From: Cryptomeria japonica
Lineage: Eukaryota; Streptophyta; Pinopsida; Cupressales; Cupressaceae
Direction: 5' to 3'
DNA length: 64,000 nt
Assembly (NCBI RefSeq): GCF_030272615.1
Contig: NC_081413.1
Location: 722,575,649 to 722,639,648 of the forward strand
Shown piece by piece: positions 49,401 to 60,612 of the stretch (positions are counted from its first letter, which is position 1; the number at the start of each line of letters is the position of its first letter). The notes under the pieces are model-generated. The model searched no databases. It was not told the origin of the DNA and was given only the letters and a program-made list of their open reading frames with translations. The position numbers were made by a program, and so were the translations under genes.

Positions 49401-49544
49401 GATGCATGTAGAGCCCGGCTGATGAGTTTAAAGAACCCGCACTCACAGGCCACGCAGGAATTCATGTCTACTTTCCAGAGCTGGAAGCTGGTACGACAAA
49501 CCGTCGGAAATGAGGAGGAAGCCGGCGAATATAGTGGGAACTGA
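46447..49544 (+). pseudogene. U3-encoded accessory ORF, 5' LTR copy (broken)
   Basis: ATG 46447 is the first Met after an in-frame stop at 46417. The reading is open to a TAG at 47818 (CAG in the other LTR) and continues in frame to about 48406, where a 1-bp deletion shifts it. The shifted frame is open to TGA 49542, with an in-frame 9-bp deletion at about 49189. Residues 1-460: globular, with VNPELLQLCIDHYDVRSKSI, NGNVILPVSRETISSILKL, and a mid-section rich in Trp/Tyr/Leu. About 460-690: acidic then Ser/Lys-rich linker. About 730-1035: helical region with LKAMVVTMATYINSLINLG. No enzyme motif, signal peptide, membrane helix or zinc finger is evident, so it is unlikely to be an envelope protein. 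Function unknown. Confidence 0.85.
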
Positions 49545-49664
49545 ATCGTCACCCGCTGGCGTTCTATCTTTTTGATAACTGCTTTCTAGTTTCATAACGG
49601 TTTCTTGTATTAACCCGATAGGGCTGGGTTTTAAGGGAGGCCCTTCGGGATTTTAAAAAAGGAC

Positions 49665-49670
49665 TATAAA
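49665..49670 (+). promoter_or_regulatory. TATA box of the 5' LTR (genomic RNA promoter)
   Basis: GGACTATAAATGC, 121 bp downstream of the accessory ORF stop and preceded by a GC-rich inverted motif (GGGAGGCCCTTCGGG). The start of R is expected about 25-35 bp further. Conserved in the 3' LTR at 60607-60612. Confidence 0.65.
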
Positions 49671-50310
49671 TGCTAGGGCATAAAACGGTCTAGGGGGATT
49701 TAGCAATAGAGAGAAAAAGAATAGCAAGTTAAATATAGTTTTAAGATAGATTTTTCAGAAGTACAGTGATCAAGGATAGTATATGCATGTTTTAGCTTCC
49801 AAAGACTTTGTGCATTGAAGTTGGATATACATATATGAAAATTTCGAGTTATGCTTTGAAACTTTGCGTTCTGAGTGTTGAATTATTATCACTTTGTGGA
49901 GATAATTCGGCGATTCGAAATTTCCTTATTGTTGTTGGTTAGTCGTAAGTTCATCTATTTCCTATTTTGATATATGTTGAAAATCTAGCAGAAAATCCAT
50001 TCTTTGAGATAGATTTTGTTGATTATATGTATGTGAATCTTTTCATTTGCGATCTGTATTTTGTAATTACCTCACTACCTAAGAGTAGTTGAGAGAACCT
50101 TATGCACTTTCAGGAAAAAGTGTAATTATAAAAGTTGAATTCATTGTAAATCAGATAAGGGAGCTGTACCTGTAGAAAAATTCAGAGAGGAAGTTAAAGT
50201 AAAATTAATACTTTCTCAACTATAGTGAATGATTCTGTTCTCTTCATAACATTGGACATAGAGTAAATTAAAAGAAATTAAGTAAGAGGACAATCTGTTC
50301 ACCAACAGAT

Positions 50311-50331
50311 TTTTGGCGACTCTGCTGGGGA
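50311..50331 (+). other. primer-binding site (Arg tRNA type)
   Basis: TGGCGACTCTGCTGGGGA at 50314-50331 lies just inside the 5' LTR end. Its complement ends AGAGTCGCCA, as in the 3' end of plant tRNA-Arg, the primer reported for Ogre/Tat elements. tRNA identity is from family knowledge, not a search. Confidence 0.75.
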
Positions 50332-50380
50332 AATCGAGTCCTATTGAAGGAACCTTAATTTTTAGATGTAATGTATAACC

Positions 50381-50629
50381 ATGGTTCTTCAACATAACGA
50401 GGTCTTTCCTGTATTACAACCCAATCTTCGATTTGAAGATACTCAAGAAGACATAATTTCAGACTTAGCGGCAACTGCTTGGCGGGAACGTAGAAGTGGT
50501 CAACACTATCAGCAAATATTAGTTGTTCTGGAAATAGAGGAAGAAAGAGCCGAGTTCTTGAGAGGAGTGTCGGAAGTTCAGGAGGCTGCTGTTGTAAATA
50601 GACTAGCCCAGGCACCCGCAAGACCTTGA
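50381..50629 (+). CDS. short leader ORF upstream of gag-pol
   Basis: 82 codons from ATG 50381 (MVLQHNEVFPVLQPNLRFED) to TGA. It is acidic and helical in its second half (LEIEEERAEFLRGVSEVQEA). It is in a different frame from gag-pol, which opens after a stop at 50644. It may be the original N-terminus of gag displaced by a frameshift or stop, or a separate small leader protein. I cannot tell which without other family members. Confidence 0.45.
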   Translation: MVLQHNEVFPVLQPNLRFEDTQEDIISDLAATAWRERRSGQHYQQILVVLEIEEERAEFLRGVSEVQEAAVVNRLAQAPARP

Positions 50630-50646
50630 ACGCACCAGTAGTTTAG

Positions 50647-53600
50647 AAACTGGCTACTCGTAGATACACAAGAGGGGAAAGAGAAAAGGGAATTCTTGAT
50701 GAGAACTTTGAGCCCTTGAAAAACCTAAAACTCTTGCCAGATTTTACCGACCCTAAAAAGAAGCAGATTAAATCCCAAAGCAGGCCTAGCTCACCACCAA
50801 AGCCTTCTCCCTTCTCACCTCTGGTTCAATCCTTGCTTCCATTGAGTGCCCTTGTTCCAGCCTATATATCAATTCCACCTTTGCAAGTTGTACCACCCAA
50901 CATGGCTGCTAATCAACCTTGGGGACAGAACATAGGTCCACTGAATTTAGGCGTGAACCCTGCACCACTTCCTAAAGGAGCTACTGAAGTTTTACCCAAG
51001 TTTAGTGGAGATGGCAAGGTCTCAACAGATGACCACTTAAGCGCTTTTCATTCTGCCTGTGCTGTTATAAGCGTCCCTACATAGGAGGTTGCTGTGAGAT
51101 TGTTTGTGCGAACCTTGACTGATGCTGCTGCTGATTGGTTCAATCATTTGCCCCATCTTTCTATTACTAGTTGGGATGATATGAAAAATGCCTTTGAAAA
51201 TAGATTTAAAACCCCTAAAAATGAATGTTCTCTGTTTTCCCAACTCAGTCAAATGAAGAAAGATATGCATGAACCTATGAGAGAGTTTGTAGCCAAATTC
51301 AATAGATTGGTTCAAAGAATTCCCACGGCATCAAGACCTAGTGAAGAAAATCAGAAATCATTTTTCATTAATGCCGTTCCAGCAGATATAAGTTTTCATC
51401 TTATTAAAGATGCTTGTGCTGATTTAGGCGCTGCTCAGAGGTTGGCTATTCAACTGGAGGATGCATTCATTAATGCCGGTAAGTGGAAAAGAGAGGTACA
51501 TACTCCCGGGACCGTTTCATCTGCTACACCCACAGACCCAGTCTTACAAAAGCTGATGAATGACATAGTAATGATGAAGAGGCAGCAGAATAAAACACAT
51601 AATCAGTATCCTTCCCCTTACCAAGACATTCAAAGACGACAGCAGTCTCAAAATTTTGGGAGAACTCCCCTATTAACTGCTCCTCAGCCGAGACTACAAA
51701 TCGAAGAAGCCCCTAAAGAAACAATGTGTTCTTTCCACATGACTTCGGATCATGATGAACGAGAATGTCTTGACTGGCTAAATTGTATTCAGCTAGCAAA
51801 GAGTGCTCTTATGGCAGAAGCGATGATTGAAAAAAAAGAGGTAGAAAAAGATGAGTCTGATAGTTACTTCCTAGAATATGAATCTGATTCAGAGAGAGGA
51901 GGTGATGTTTTTACAACACTTCAAGAACCTGCCTGCACAGTCATGACTAGAGGCCAACGGAATCAAAAATTCTATCCTGGAAACACCCCAAATGTATCAA
52001 ATTCTAAAGGTAAGGAGCATGTTCAGACTGATACTATGGAACCTAAGATTTTGTTCAGGGCTGAAACGAAAGCTAGTGCCTCAGCTTTTGACATTGTGGA
52101 ATTCTGTAAAACCTCTTCTATATCCATTTCACCAGCTGAATATTTAAAGCTTAATCCTAAGGAGTTAGACAAGTTGGTTCAATACGTGAAGGGAGGTTCA
52201 GTCACTAGTGCACATGTTATAGATAATGTTTCCGAGGATGTAGGAGCTGCTGATGAACCCACTTTTGTATCCAAGAGATGCTCAAAGAATATTGAAGCTA
52301 TTGCTAATTCTGTTCAAAAAGAAACGGACGAGAAAAAGCCCAATCCATTTTATATATCTTTGTTATTAAACGGTCAAAGGCTTAGTAACTATATTATTGA
52401 TTCCGGAGCATCAGATAATATTATGCCTCAGCCAGTTGCAAAAGCCCTTGGTTTGGAGCTCACAAAAACTTTTGGGTGTTGCTATGCTATGGATGGGAAG
52501 CAGGTACCCCTGGTTGGCCAAGTGAAAGATGTACAAGCTGTCCTTTACGCTTGCCCTGAAAAGAGAGTGAAGCTTACTATTCTGGTAGCTGACATTCCAG
52601 CTAGCTATGGGATGCTACTTAGCAGAACTTTCTGCAAGGATATAGGTGGAGAAATTAAAATGGACTGGTCCGAAGCATATATTCCTGTAGGAAAGAAGAA
52701 AATAAAGTTAGAACCTGAGCTGAAAAACAAATATACTGTGGTACCTTCTGATAATCCCAAAGCACAGATATTATATGAGGAGTGTCAATTCGGGAATTAC
52801 ATCATCTTACCCGAGAAGTCATGTGAAGAGAACACGGTAAGTGCTGAAGAAACCTTGTGGACTTTAGAATTTGATGGAAGTTGCTCGAACTCAGGCTCAG
52901 GTGCTGGTGTAGTACTCATATCACCTTCCGGAGAAATTTTCCCTTTCTCTTTTAAGCTGGATTTCCATAATACAAATAATACAGCAGAATACGAGGCGTT
53001 ACTTCTAGGTCTACAAGAAGCAAAGGGAAAAGGGATAAGGCAGTTAAAAGCAAAAGGGGATGCTGAACTCATTGTCAAGCAGGTGAGAAAACAATTCTCT
53101 GTAAAAAATGAGCGACTGAGGCATTATAGAAATCTGGTTTGGGATGAAATTGAGTCATTTGAAGCTTTTTCTATTGAATTCGTCCCTCGTGCTCAAAATA
53201 CCAAAGCTGATTCTTTAGCTGTCTCTGCATCTTTATTATTACCCCATCCCGAATTCAAAAACAATACTTACAGGATTGAGGTGTTATACAGACCAAGAGT
53301 CCCAGATAATATTAATCATTGGCAGGTCTTTAATGATGATGAACAACTAAAAGAATTCATGGCATGCGCAGGAGATTTCGCTGAAATCCTTTTCGAAGGA
53401 TCTGAACGTGGGGGCAAGCCAATCGGTGAAGAACCAACGGAAACAGGGGAAGTGATCCAACTTCAAGAAAACAGAATTCCCAAAGGCTTGGTTTCTTTGG
53501 AACATCTTTTTGGTAGAAAGGATAAAAGTACTTTAAAGAAAGATGCTGGTTCTAATGAAAGTAAAGAGGAACATGACAAGATCAACATTGGAAGTGAAGA

Positions 53601-56352
53601 GGACCCTAAGCTGATCTCTAGAGGCAAAACTTGTTCTGCAAGGGAAAAGAGGAACTTATCTGAGCTTTTAATCCAATATCAAGATGTTTTTGCATGGGGT
53701 TATGGTGACTTAAAAAATTTCAGAAATGGTGAATTCGTGCATCACATACCATTGAAACCAGGAGCCACCACCTTCAAACAAAAGCTTAGAAATTACAACC
53801 CCAAAGTTTCAGAAGCCATTTTTAGAGAGGTAGAAAAGATGTTGAAGGCCCGTATAATTTACCCAATACATCATTTAACATGGGTGGCAAATATTGTTCC
53901 AGTAAGGAAAAAGAACGGTGAAATAAGGATTTGTGTAGACTTTAGGAATCTGAATCAAGCAAGCCTCAAAGATAACTATGCGCTTCCTGCTATGGATCAT
54001 GTCTTGCAGTCAGTAGCTGGATCCGAAGTAATGTCGATGCTGGATGGTTACTCAGGATATAATCAGATTAGTGTCGCCTCAGAAGATCAACACAAAACAG
54101 CCTTCATCACTCCCTGGGGTACTTTTGCTTACAACCGAATGCCTTTTGATCTAATTAATGCCGGAGCTACTTTTCAGCGAGCGATGAATTCCTCTTTCAA
54201 AGACCTGCGAGATAAGATAATTGTTATATATCTTGATGATTTAACTATCTATTCTAAAAGAAGGAAACATCATTTGAGGGACTTAGAGAAGGTGCTGGAA
54301 AGATGTAGACAGCATGGTATATCATTGAATCCGAAGAAGTCTATTTTCTTCGTTGAAGAAGGTAAATTGCTCGGGCATATTGTTTCTAAAGAAGGTGTAA
54401 AAATCGATCCAGAGAGGGTGAAAGCAATACAGAAGCTGGTTCTGCCTACAAATAGAAGTGATTTGAAATCTTTCTTTGGTCAGATCAATTTCCTGAGAAG
54501 TTTTGTACCCGAATTTTCTGAAAAGGTGAGATACATGCTGGACATGATGAGCGAGAAACGTCCTTTCAGATGGCGAGAAGAGGGTAAGAAAGCTTTTGAA
54601 GATATCAAAACAGCTATTGCAAGTGCTCCAATGCTGGTAAGCCCTAATTTTGAGAAAGACTTCATTATTTATTGTTACGCTTCTGAGCATTCTCTATCTA
54701 GTATTTTAACCCAACCCAATGATGAAGGAAAAGAAGCTCCAATCGCCTTCATGAGTGTTCCATTGAAGAAGCATGAATTAAATTATAGTCCAATAGAAAA
54801 ACATGTCTTTGTTGTAGTAAGGGCATTGAAACAATTCAGGTATTACATACTGCACTCTCATTCTGTTGTATTTGTGCCCGGGACCGCAGTCAAAAGCATC
54901 TTGACTCAGCAAGAAGTAGGAATGAATAAACGAGCGACTTGGGTAGCTAAAGTGCAAGAATATGATTTAACAATCAAACCTACTTCTCTGGTAAGGGGGC
55001 GTGGTTTGTGCAAAATGATAGCTGAGAATAGAGATGTGTCTCCCGGTAAATCCGATGAAGCTCATACAGTTTTACTGGTCAGTCTAACAGATCCTTGGTT
55101 CTCTGACATTGCATTTTTTCTTTCATACGGTGAATGCCCATCAAACATGAATTATAAAGATAAACGGAATCTCAGGCTGAAAGCTGCCAAATATGTAATT
55201 TCAGATGGTGTGCTATATAAGAGGGGAATCGATGGAACATTTTTAAGATGCGTGGATGCAGAGCAACAAGAAAAATTGTTAAAAGCGTACCATTTTGAGG
55301 CTTGCGGAGGACACTTTTCATCCACTGTTACTGCCTTTAAAATTCTCAGGAATTGTTTTTACTGGCCAGGTATGTTCAAAGATGCTTATAAATTTGTGAA
55401 AAACTGTGAGAAATGTCAACTTTTTACTGGACGTCCTCAATTAGCAGCATTACCTCTCAGACCTGTAGTAATTGATGAACCGTTTCAACAATGGGGCATC
55501 GACTTTATTGGACCTATAAATCCTCCATCAAGCGCTGGACATATCTACATTCTAACAGCGACAGATTATTTCACTAAATGGGTGGAGGCAATTCCAACGA
55601 AGAAATCTAACTCTCAAGTGGTATGTGAATTTCTGATGGAGCAAATTTTTGTTAGATTCGGTGTATCTCAGAAAGTGGTTTCAGATAATGCCACTTATTT
55701 CTCATCAGAGGAAATATCACTTTTCTGTTACGAGCACGGTGTGTCATTGGCACATTCATCAGATTATTTCCCACAGGGAAATGGGCAGGCAGAGTCCAGC
55801 AATAAGAATCTAGTGGCCATCATAAAAAAATTGGTATCTGACAATTCCCGAGATTGGCACAAAAGGCTCTATGAAGCATTGTGGGCAGACCGGATTACAC
55901 CAAAAAGAGCTATTGGGATGGCTCCATTTGAATTAGTATATGGGATTGGAGCTCAAGTATCTTTACCCCTGGAGTTATCAGCTGCTAAATTGCAATCGGT
56001 CATCGAAGATCAATTCTTTAAAAATTCATTGGAGAAGAGAGTCATGTATCTGCACAAGTTGGAAAATGAGAGGAGCAAATTAGTTGATCACATCACAGAG
56101 CACCAGATGAATGTGAAGCGCATCTTTGACAGGAAAGCTCGACCAAGAAATTTCCTTAAGAACGATGAAGTACTCCTGTGGGATAAGAGGAAAGAACCAA
56201 AAGGAGCTCATGGAAAATTTGAATCTCTCTGGAAAGGTCCGTTCTTTATTTCAGAAGTTGTTGGTCCTAACACTTTCCATTTGAGATACCCAGATGGAAC
56301 AATTCTGCCTTTTACATATAATGGGCAGGATTTGAAGCTGGTCAAATTCTAA
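50647..56352 (+). CDS. gag-pol: Tat-like gag-pol polyprotein (one in-frame TAG)
   Basis: Makes capsid, protease, polymerase and integrase of the element. The frame is open from 50647 except TAG at 51082, inside the gag capsid domain; 51094-56352 is uninterrupted (1,752 codons, numbering below). Capsid domain 1-130; knuckle C212-X2-H215-X4-H220-X4-C225; retropepsin DSGA with Asp436. First RNase H 589-710 keeps Asp594, Glu632, Asp656, Asp706. RT about 880-1150 has YLDD at 1046-1049 and MPFDLINAGATFQR (Gly to Asp change). Second RNase H about 1185-1310 is degenerate: Tyr1195 replaces the first Asp, VFVPG replaces the YTDH strand, and GLCK replaces GLAD. Integrase: His1400, His1407, Cys1438, Cys1441, then Asp1470, Asp1531, Glu1567 (DDX35E) and a C-terminal GPFFISEVVG block. 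No chromodomain or envelope follows. Confidence 0.93.
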
Positions 56353-56502
56353 GTTTTGATGTCCCCTGCTGTGTACATAGTATTTTGTTGTGTCTAGTTT
56401 TCTCGTTCTTGTTGTTTTCCTTCCTGTCTGCTGTGTTGAGTCCTATCTCCTGTTTCTGAGTTCTCTGTGTATTCCGCATACACAGTCCCCAGTCAGAGCC
56501 CC
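56353..56502 (+). other. short 3' untranslated stretch before the 3' LTR
   Basis: 150 bp, pyrimidine-rich (TTTTCTCGTTCTTGTTG words). It ends CAGTCAGAGCCCC against the LTR. No polypurine tract is visible, which is unexpected for an otherwise intact element. Confidence 0.7.
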
Positions 56503-57139
56503 TGTTAGTTGTGTTTAGAGTCGCCATATTAATTCAAGGGTTCCCCTTTAAAAACCACACCTATCTTATTCGAGGTCTCCCCTTCATCATCTAAGTGTCT
56601 ATCGTCCTTTGAAGAAATTTGGTCAAGTTCGCAAGCTTCCATGGTCATTCCTCCCCTCCCTTTTGAATCGCTTCGAATCTTTTCAAACCTCGGTTCGAAG
56701 TAGTTCAAAGTGGTTCGACCAAATTTTTCATACTAATACTCTTTCTTTGGCAGGAAGTATCTTTTATCACGACAGTCTTCTTTGAAATACTTTGAACCAT
56801 TTTGAAGCTCGGTTCGAAGTAGTTCAAAGTGGTTTTTGGCAAGTATTAACGGCGGGAGTTTATTTTTGGAGTACGATGCGCCGCCTTTCTCTCAAAGCAA
56901 TCAATGGTCCCGTCAGCATGTCAAATCAAAAGATTTTATTTCTTTTTCAAGGAAAAGGGCATCATTGTTATGAGTGTGAGTAGACCTTCGTTTTATGAAT
57001 GACTGGATATCGCATGAAATCAATTATTATTAACTCATGCGAAAGGGTAAATCATTAATCGAGGCATTTATGCATCGACGCCTCGAGCATGTCAATCCTG
57101 ATGTGAGGTGATGAACTATCATTATCCGATCTTCCCATG

Positions 57140-57145
57140 TATAAA
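57140..57145 (+). promoter_or_regulatory. candidate internal U3 promoter in 3' LTR
   Basis: TATAAA identical in context to 46208-46213. If active it would give a subgenomic mRNA for the downstream ORF copy. Confidence 0.4.
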
Positions 57146-57378
57146 GTTCCCCTGTGATAAATTTTCATTCATGCCTGGTAAGTTATCCAAAAAAACAAAG
57201 AAAAAGGATAAAGGAGAGGAGGTCTGATTTTGGAGAGAAGGAGCAGTTAGGGAAGCTAGAGGAGATTATTTGTTTTTCAATGGAAAACCGGTGAGAGTTT
57301 AGTAACCCTTGTTCTGTTCTGCAAAACTGTTATTTTCAAAGGTTTTTCTGAAAGAGGTCTTGCTTGTTTAAGTTGAGA

Positions 57379-60300
57379 ATGAAGTTGGTTATGCATTTTC
57401 TCGGTAATGTTTCTAGCCTTGAATGTAAAAGACCAGTGATTTGTGATATCAATTTAGAAGGGGTAAATGTGGAAAGTCTTCAAGCAAATTTTCTTACGAA
57501 TACGGAAGAGGTTAAGGGATGTATGGAAATATTAACGAGCGGGTTAATTGAAGCTGCTGCATTTCCCCCCGCCTTCGTAAACCCTAAACTCCTACAACTT
57601 TGCATTGACCATTATGATGTAAGAAGCAAGAGCATAGTAAGCAAAAATGGTAATGTCATACTTCCTGTCTCCAGGGAAACCATTTCTTCTGTTTTGAAAT
57701 TAACAGCAAGTACCTTTGCCGCTTTCTCACCCATTCAAGCTGAAGCTGAGTATCAGGAAAACCCTAGTGTGTACCGAAACACCCTTGCCAGGAAATGGAC
57801 CAAGGTTAACTATGGAGGTGGGTCTAGACTCCCGAAGGTCATTACTAGAAGCCACATGAAACCCCACATACACGACCTGGTGGTATTATTACACAGGGTG
57901 AAAGGTTCAGCTGATGTATGTTTGTTCGAAGAATGGATGTATAGGTACATTGAAATTATCTTAAAAGGTGAACAATGCATGGATTGGGCGGAGATTATTG
58001 CCACTTCCCTGAGAAGCCAGCTCAAACGTGCCAAAGAGTCTAGCGAAGATTTTCGTATGGCCTCGTATTTGACTTATTGTATTGCCTGCACATGTGATCT
58101 AGCCGCTCTTCCGCATGAGGTATGGAATGAGGAAATGACCATCTTCCAATATTGTCCGTTGTTGCAAAAAGACAGAGTTCTGGAGGATTTCCGTAAGATG
58201 CATGATATATTGTTTGAAAACATTTATTTGGCTCTAGAAGGTGTTCAGATGCCACGACTCTCTTCTGAATCGCTGAGGCTGGTTCAACATTATGGGAGTT
58301 CTTTTATTCAGTTTCCTAGGTTCACATATTTGAGAGTCGGAGGGTTTGAGGAAGAACCTGTGAGGTTGCCTCGATATGCCCTTGATTGTTTCATTTTAGC
58401 CGAATTGTGCAGGCAACTTTCTGCTGTCATTAAGGATAATCTCCCTCAGGAGAAATGGGAGACGGCTTTCCCTATTAAGCTGCACTCTTTGGTCTGTAAT
58501 AACATGAATGACGCTTCCATCATCGGAAGCAATTTGCTGGGATTCAATCTTGGTTTCTACCGCAGCAGGAGAAACTTCGATAGTAAAGGATATGCAGCTC
58601 TGACCCTCGGCCTTGAAATCAACTCATCAGTTGCTCCGCAACTAGAAGATCTATGGGAAGACTGTGAAAATGAAGAAGAAGTCTTGAAAAGGGATCATTC
58701 TAGACTCACCTTGCAGCAAATTAGCTCTTTCAAATTGAAGTTCAAAACACAGGGAATCGTCGAAGATGGTTCATTTTTAGTTGAACCCGGATGGGAAGGA
58801 TCAAACGAAGCAAAATTCTTGACAGTTGATTGGAGCAAGGAGGAAGATGACGATATTAATTTGAGAGCCAGATCCATATTAACTTATACGGATGACTGGC
58901 TGCAAAGGAAAAGAAATGGAAACATCAATGAGTCTTCTCCTAAGGTGATTTCTCTCTCGGAACCGCTTCAATCTGACATTCCACTTTCTCATGTTGCAGG
59001 TGATACATTGGCCTCAGATAAGAAAATAAAGTTTCCTTCCCAAGTCACGGCTCCTAGGACGAGATCCCATTCTAGGAACAAAGCTTTGAAGCAGCCTAGT
59101 TCCGAGAAGCAGAAAATGACATCACCAGAGCGGGATTCAAGTGATAAGTCCCCTTTTCAAGATGAAGCAGACGATGAAGTCCAATTCATTGAAACACCAA
59201 AGATAGATCAACCCAATTTCTTGACTCCGATTAAAGATACTCAGATGATATCAACCACTCCCACTGTTCCTTTATGGTTGTCAAATTCAATCAATAAGAA
59301 ACGGAGTTTACAACCAGTGGCCTCGCCAGTAAAAGATATTGTCACTAGGTATGCGGCTAGAGGATCTAAAGCAAAGAAAATGAAAACGGATGCTTGTCTC
59401 ACTAAAGATCCAGTGACGGGGAAAATCATAGCGGAGGTGGCTACTTATAAATAGAAAAGGGAATCAGGGGAAATTGATGAGGAAGGATTCAAAGTCACTT
59501 CTATTGAACTAGGTACCCTTAATAGGAGTACTGGTAATAATTTCTTTAAATTTTCTGCTGATCACATGCTCACTCAATCAGAAAAAGATTCTAAAGAGAA
59601 GAAAGAATTGAAAGCAATGGTGGTGACCATGGCCACATACATCAATTCGCTGATTAATTTAGGGCCTAACCCAATAATCCAGCTGCCTCAGCCATTCGAT
59701 CCAAATTCCGCCGAAAGCCAGCAATTGATGAAACAGATGCAGAGGGGAAAATTGTTGTCTGACGTTGTGGTTAGCTGGGTAAATAGAATATTAGAGCAAG
59801 GGAATAAGTTTATTTCCGAAATTACTAGTATCTATTCCGAGGGTGAAGCATTGCTCGGGGAGATTCAAACTTTGATACCAGTATGGGAGACAGAATTGTC
59901 ACGGTGCCAAACCATAGTTTCCTGGGTAACTGAGGTTGAAAATTTTGGAGTTCTCAAATTCTTAGGTGAAAACCCCATGAAAGTCGTGGACCCGTGCACA
60001 TTATTTATCCTGAAAAGTAATATGAGCTGGAAGGAGTCCATCTACAAAGAAGCCATCAAAGAGGTCCAAGGCGTCAAGAATCAAATCACAGACATGCATA
60101 AGGAACTGGTTAAAGACATGAAGATTGTCAACCCCACAGGCATCTTACAATTGGATGAAGGTAGCATGGACATTGAAGTGTTAACCAAAAGTTTCACCGA
60201 AGCAGTTGAACAGATTAGAGATAAAGAAACGCCCAAGGTCGATGATTTCACTTCGTTGGCAGGTATAGAATCCATGTTGCGCCTCAATGAGAAGCTGATG

Positions 60301-60486
60301 CCATGTCAGAGCCTAAAGATGAAGGAGTACAGGGGGCAGAAGGATGCATGTAGAGCCCGGCTGATGAGTTTAAAGAACCCGCACTCACAGGCCACGCAGG
60401 AATTCATGTCTACTTTCCAGAGCTGGAAGCTGGTACGACAAACCGTCGGAAATGAGGAGGAAGCCGGCGAATATAGTGGGAACTGA
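57379..60486 (+). pseudogene. U3-encoded accessory ORF, 3' LTR copy (single TAG)
   Basis: 1,035 codons from ATG 57379 to TGA 60484, interrupted only by TAG at 59452-59454 (codon 692), where the other LTR has CAG. The two breaks of the 5' LTR copy are absent here, so the parental ORF was probably complete. Order: globular N-domain (1-460), acidic plus Ser/Lys-rich linker (about 486-690, with basic clusters SRNKALKQ and RGSKAKKMK resembling nuclear localisation signals), helical C-region (about 730-1035). This copy would be transcribed at the 3' end of genomic RNA, downstream of pol. The layout resembles the ORFs at 16054-19256 and 9480-11256. Function is unrecognised; candidates are a captured host gene or a lineage-specific retroelement protein. 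Confidence 0.88.
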
Positions 60487-60606
60487 ATCGTCACATGCTG
60501 GCGTTCTATCTTTTTGATAACTGCTTTCTAGTTTCATAACGGTTTCTTGTATTAACCCGATAGGGCTGGGTTTTAAGGGAGGCCCTTCGGGATTTTAAAA
60601 AAGGAC

Positions 60607-60612
60607 TATAAA
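60607..60612 (+). promoter_or_regulatory. TATA box of the 3' LTR
   Basis: GGACTATAAATGC, equivalent to 49665-49670. In this LTR it could drive read-out transcription into the flanking DNA. Confidence 0.6.

Larger units (their letters stand above)
45571..50307 (+). repeat. 5' LTR (4,737 bp)
   Basis: U3 is about 4.1 kb (45571 to roughly 49697) and contains TTCGAA-rich repeats, a candidate internal promoter and the accessory ORF. A TATA box at 49665 implies R-U5 of only about 610 bp. Pairs with 56503-61249. Confidence 0.95.

Noticed and set aside
46447-49544. U3 ORF as an envelope glycoprotein
   Set aside because: No signal peptide, transmembrane helix or Cys-rich ectodomain is visible; basic linker and helical tail suggest an intracellular protein.
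46447-60486. Interpreting the two U3 ORFs as a tandem duplicated host gene
   Set aside because: Homology covers the whole LTR with TG/CA ends, primer site, intervening gag-pol and AAATA target duplication, so they are LTR copies.
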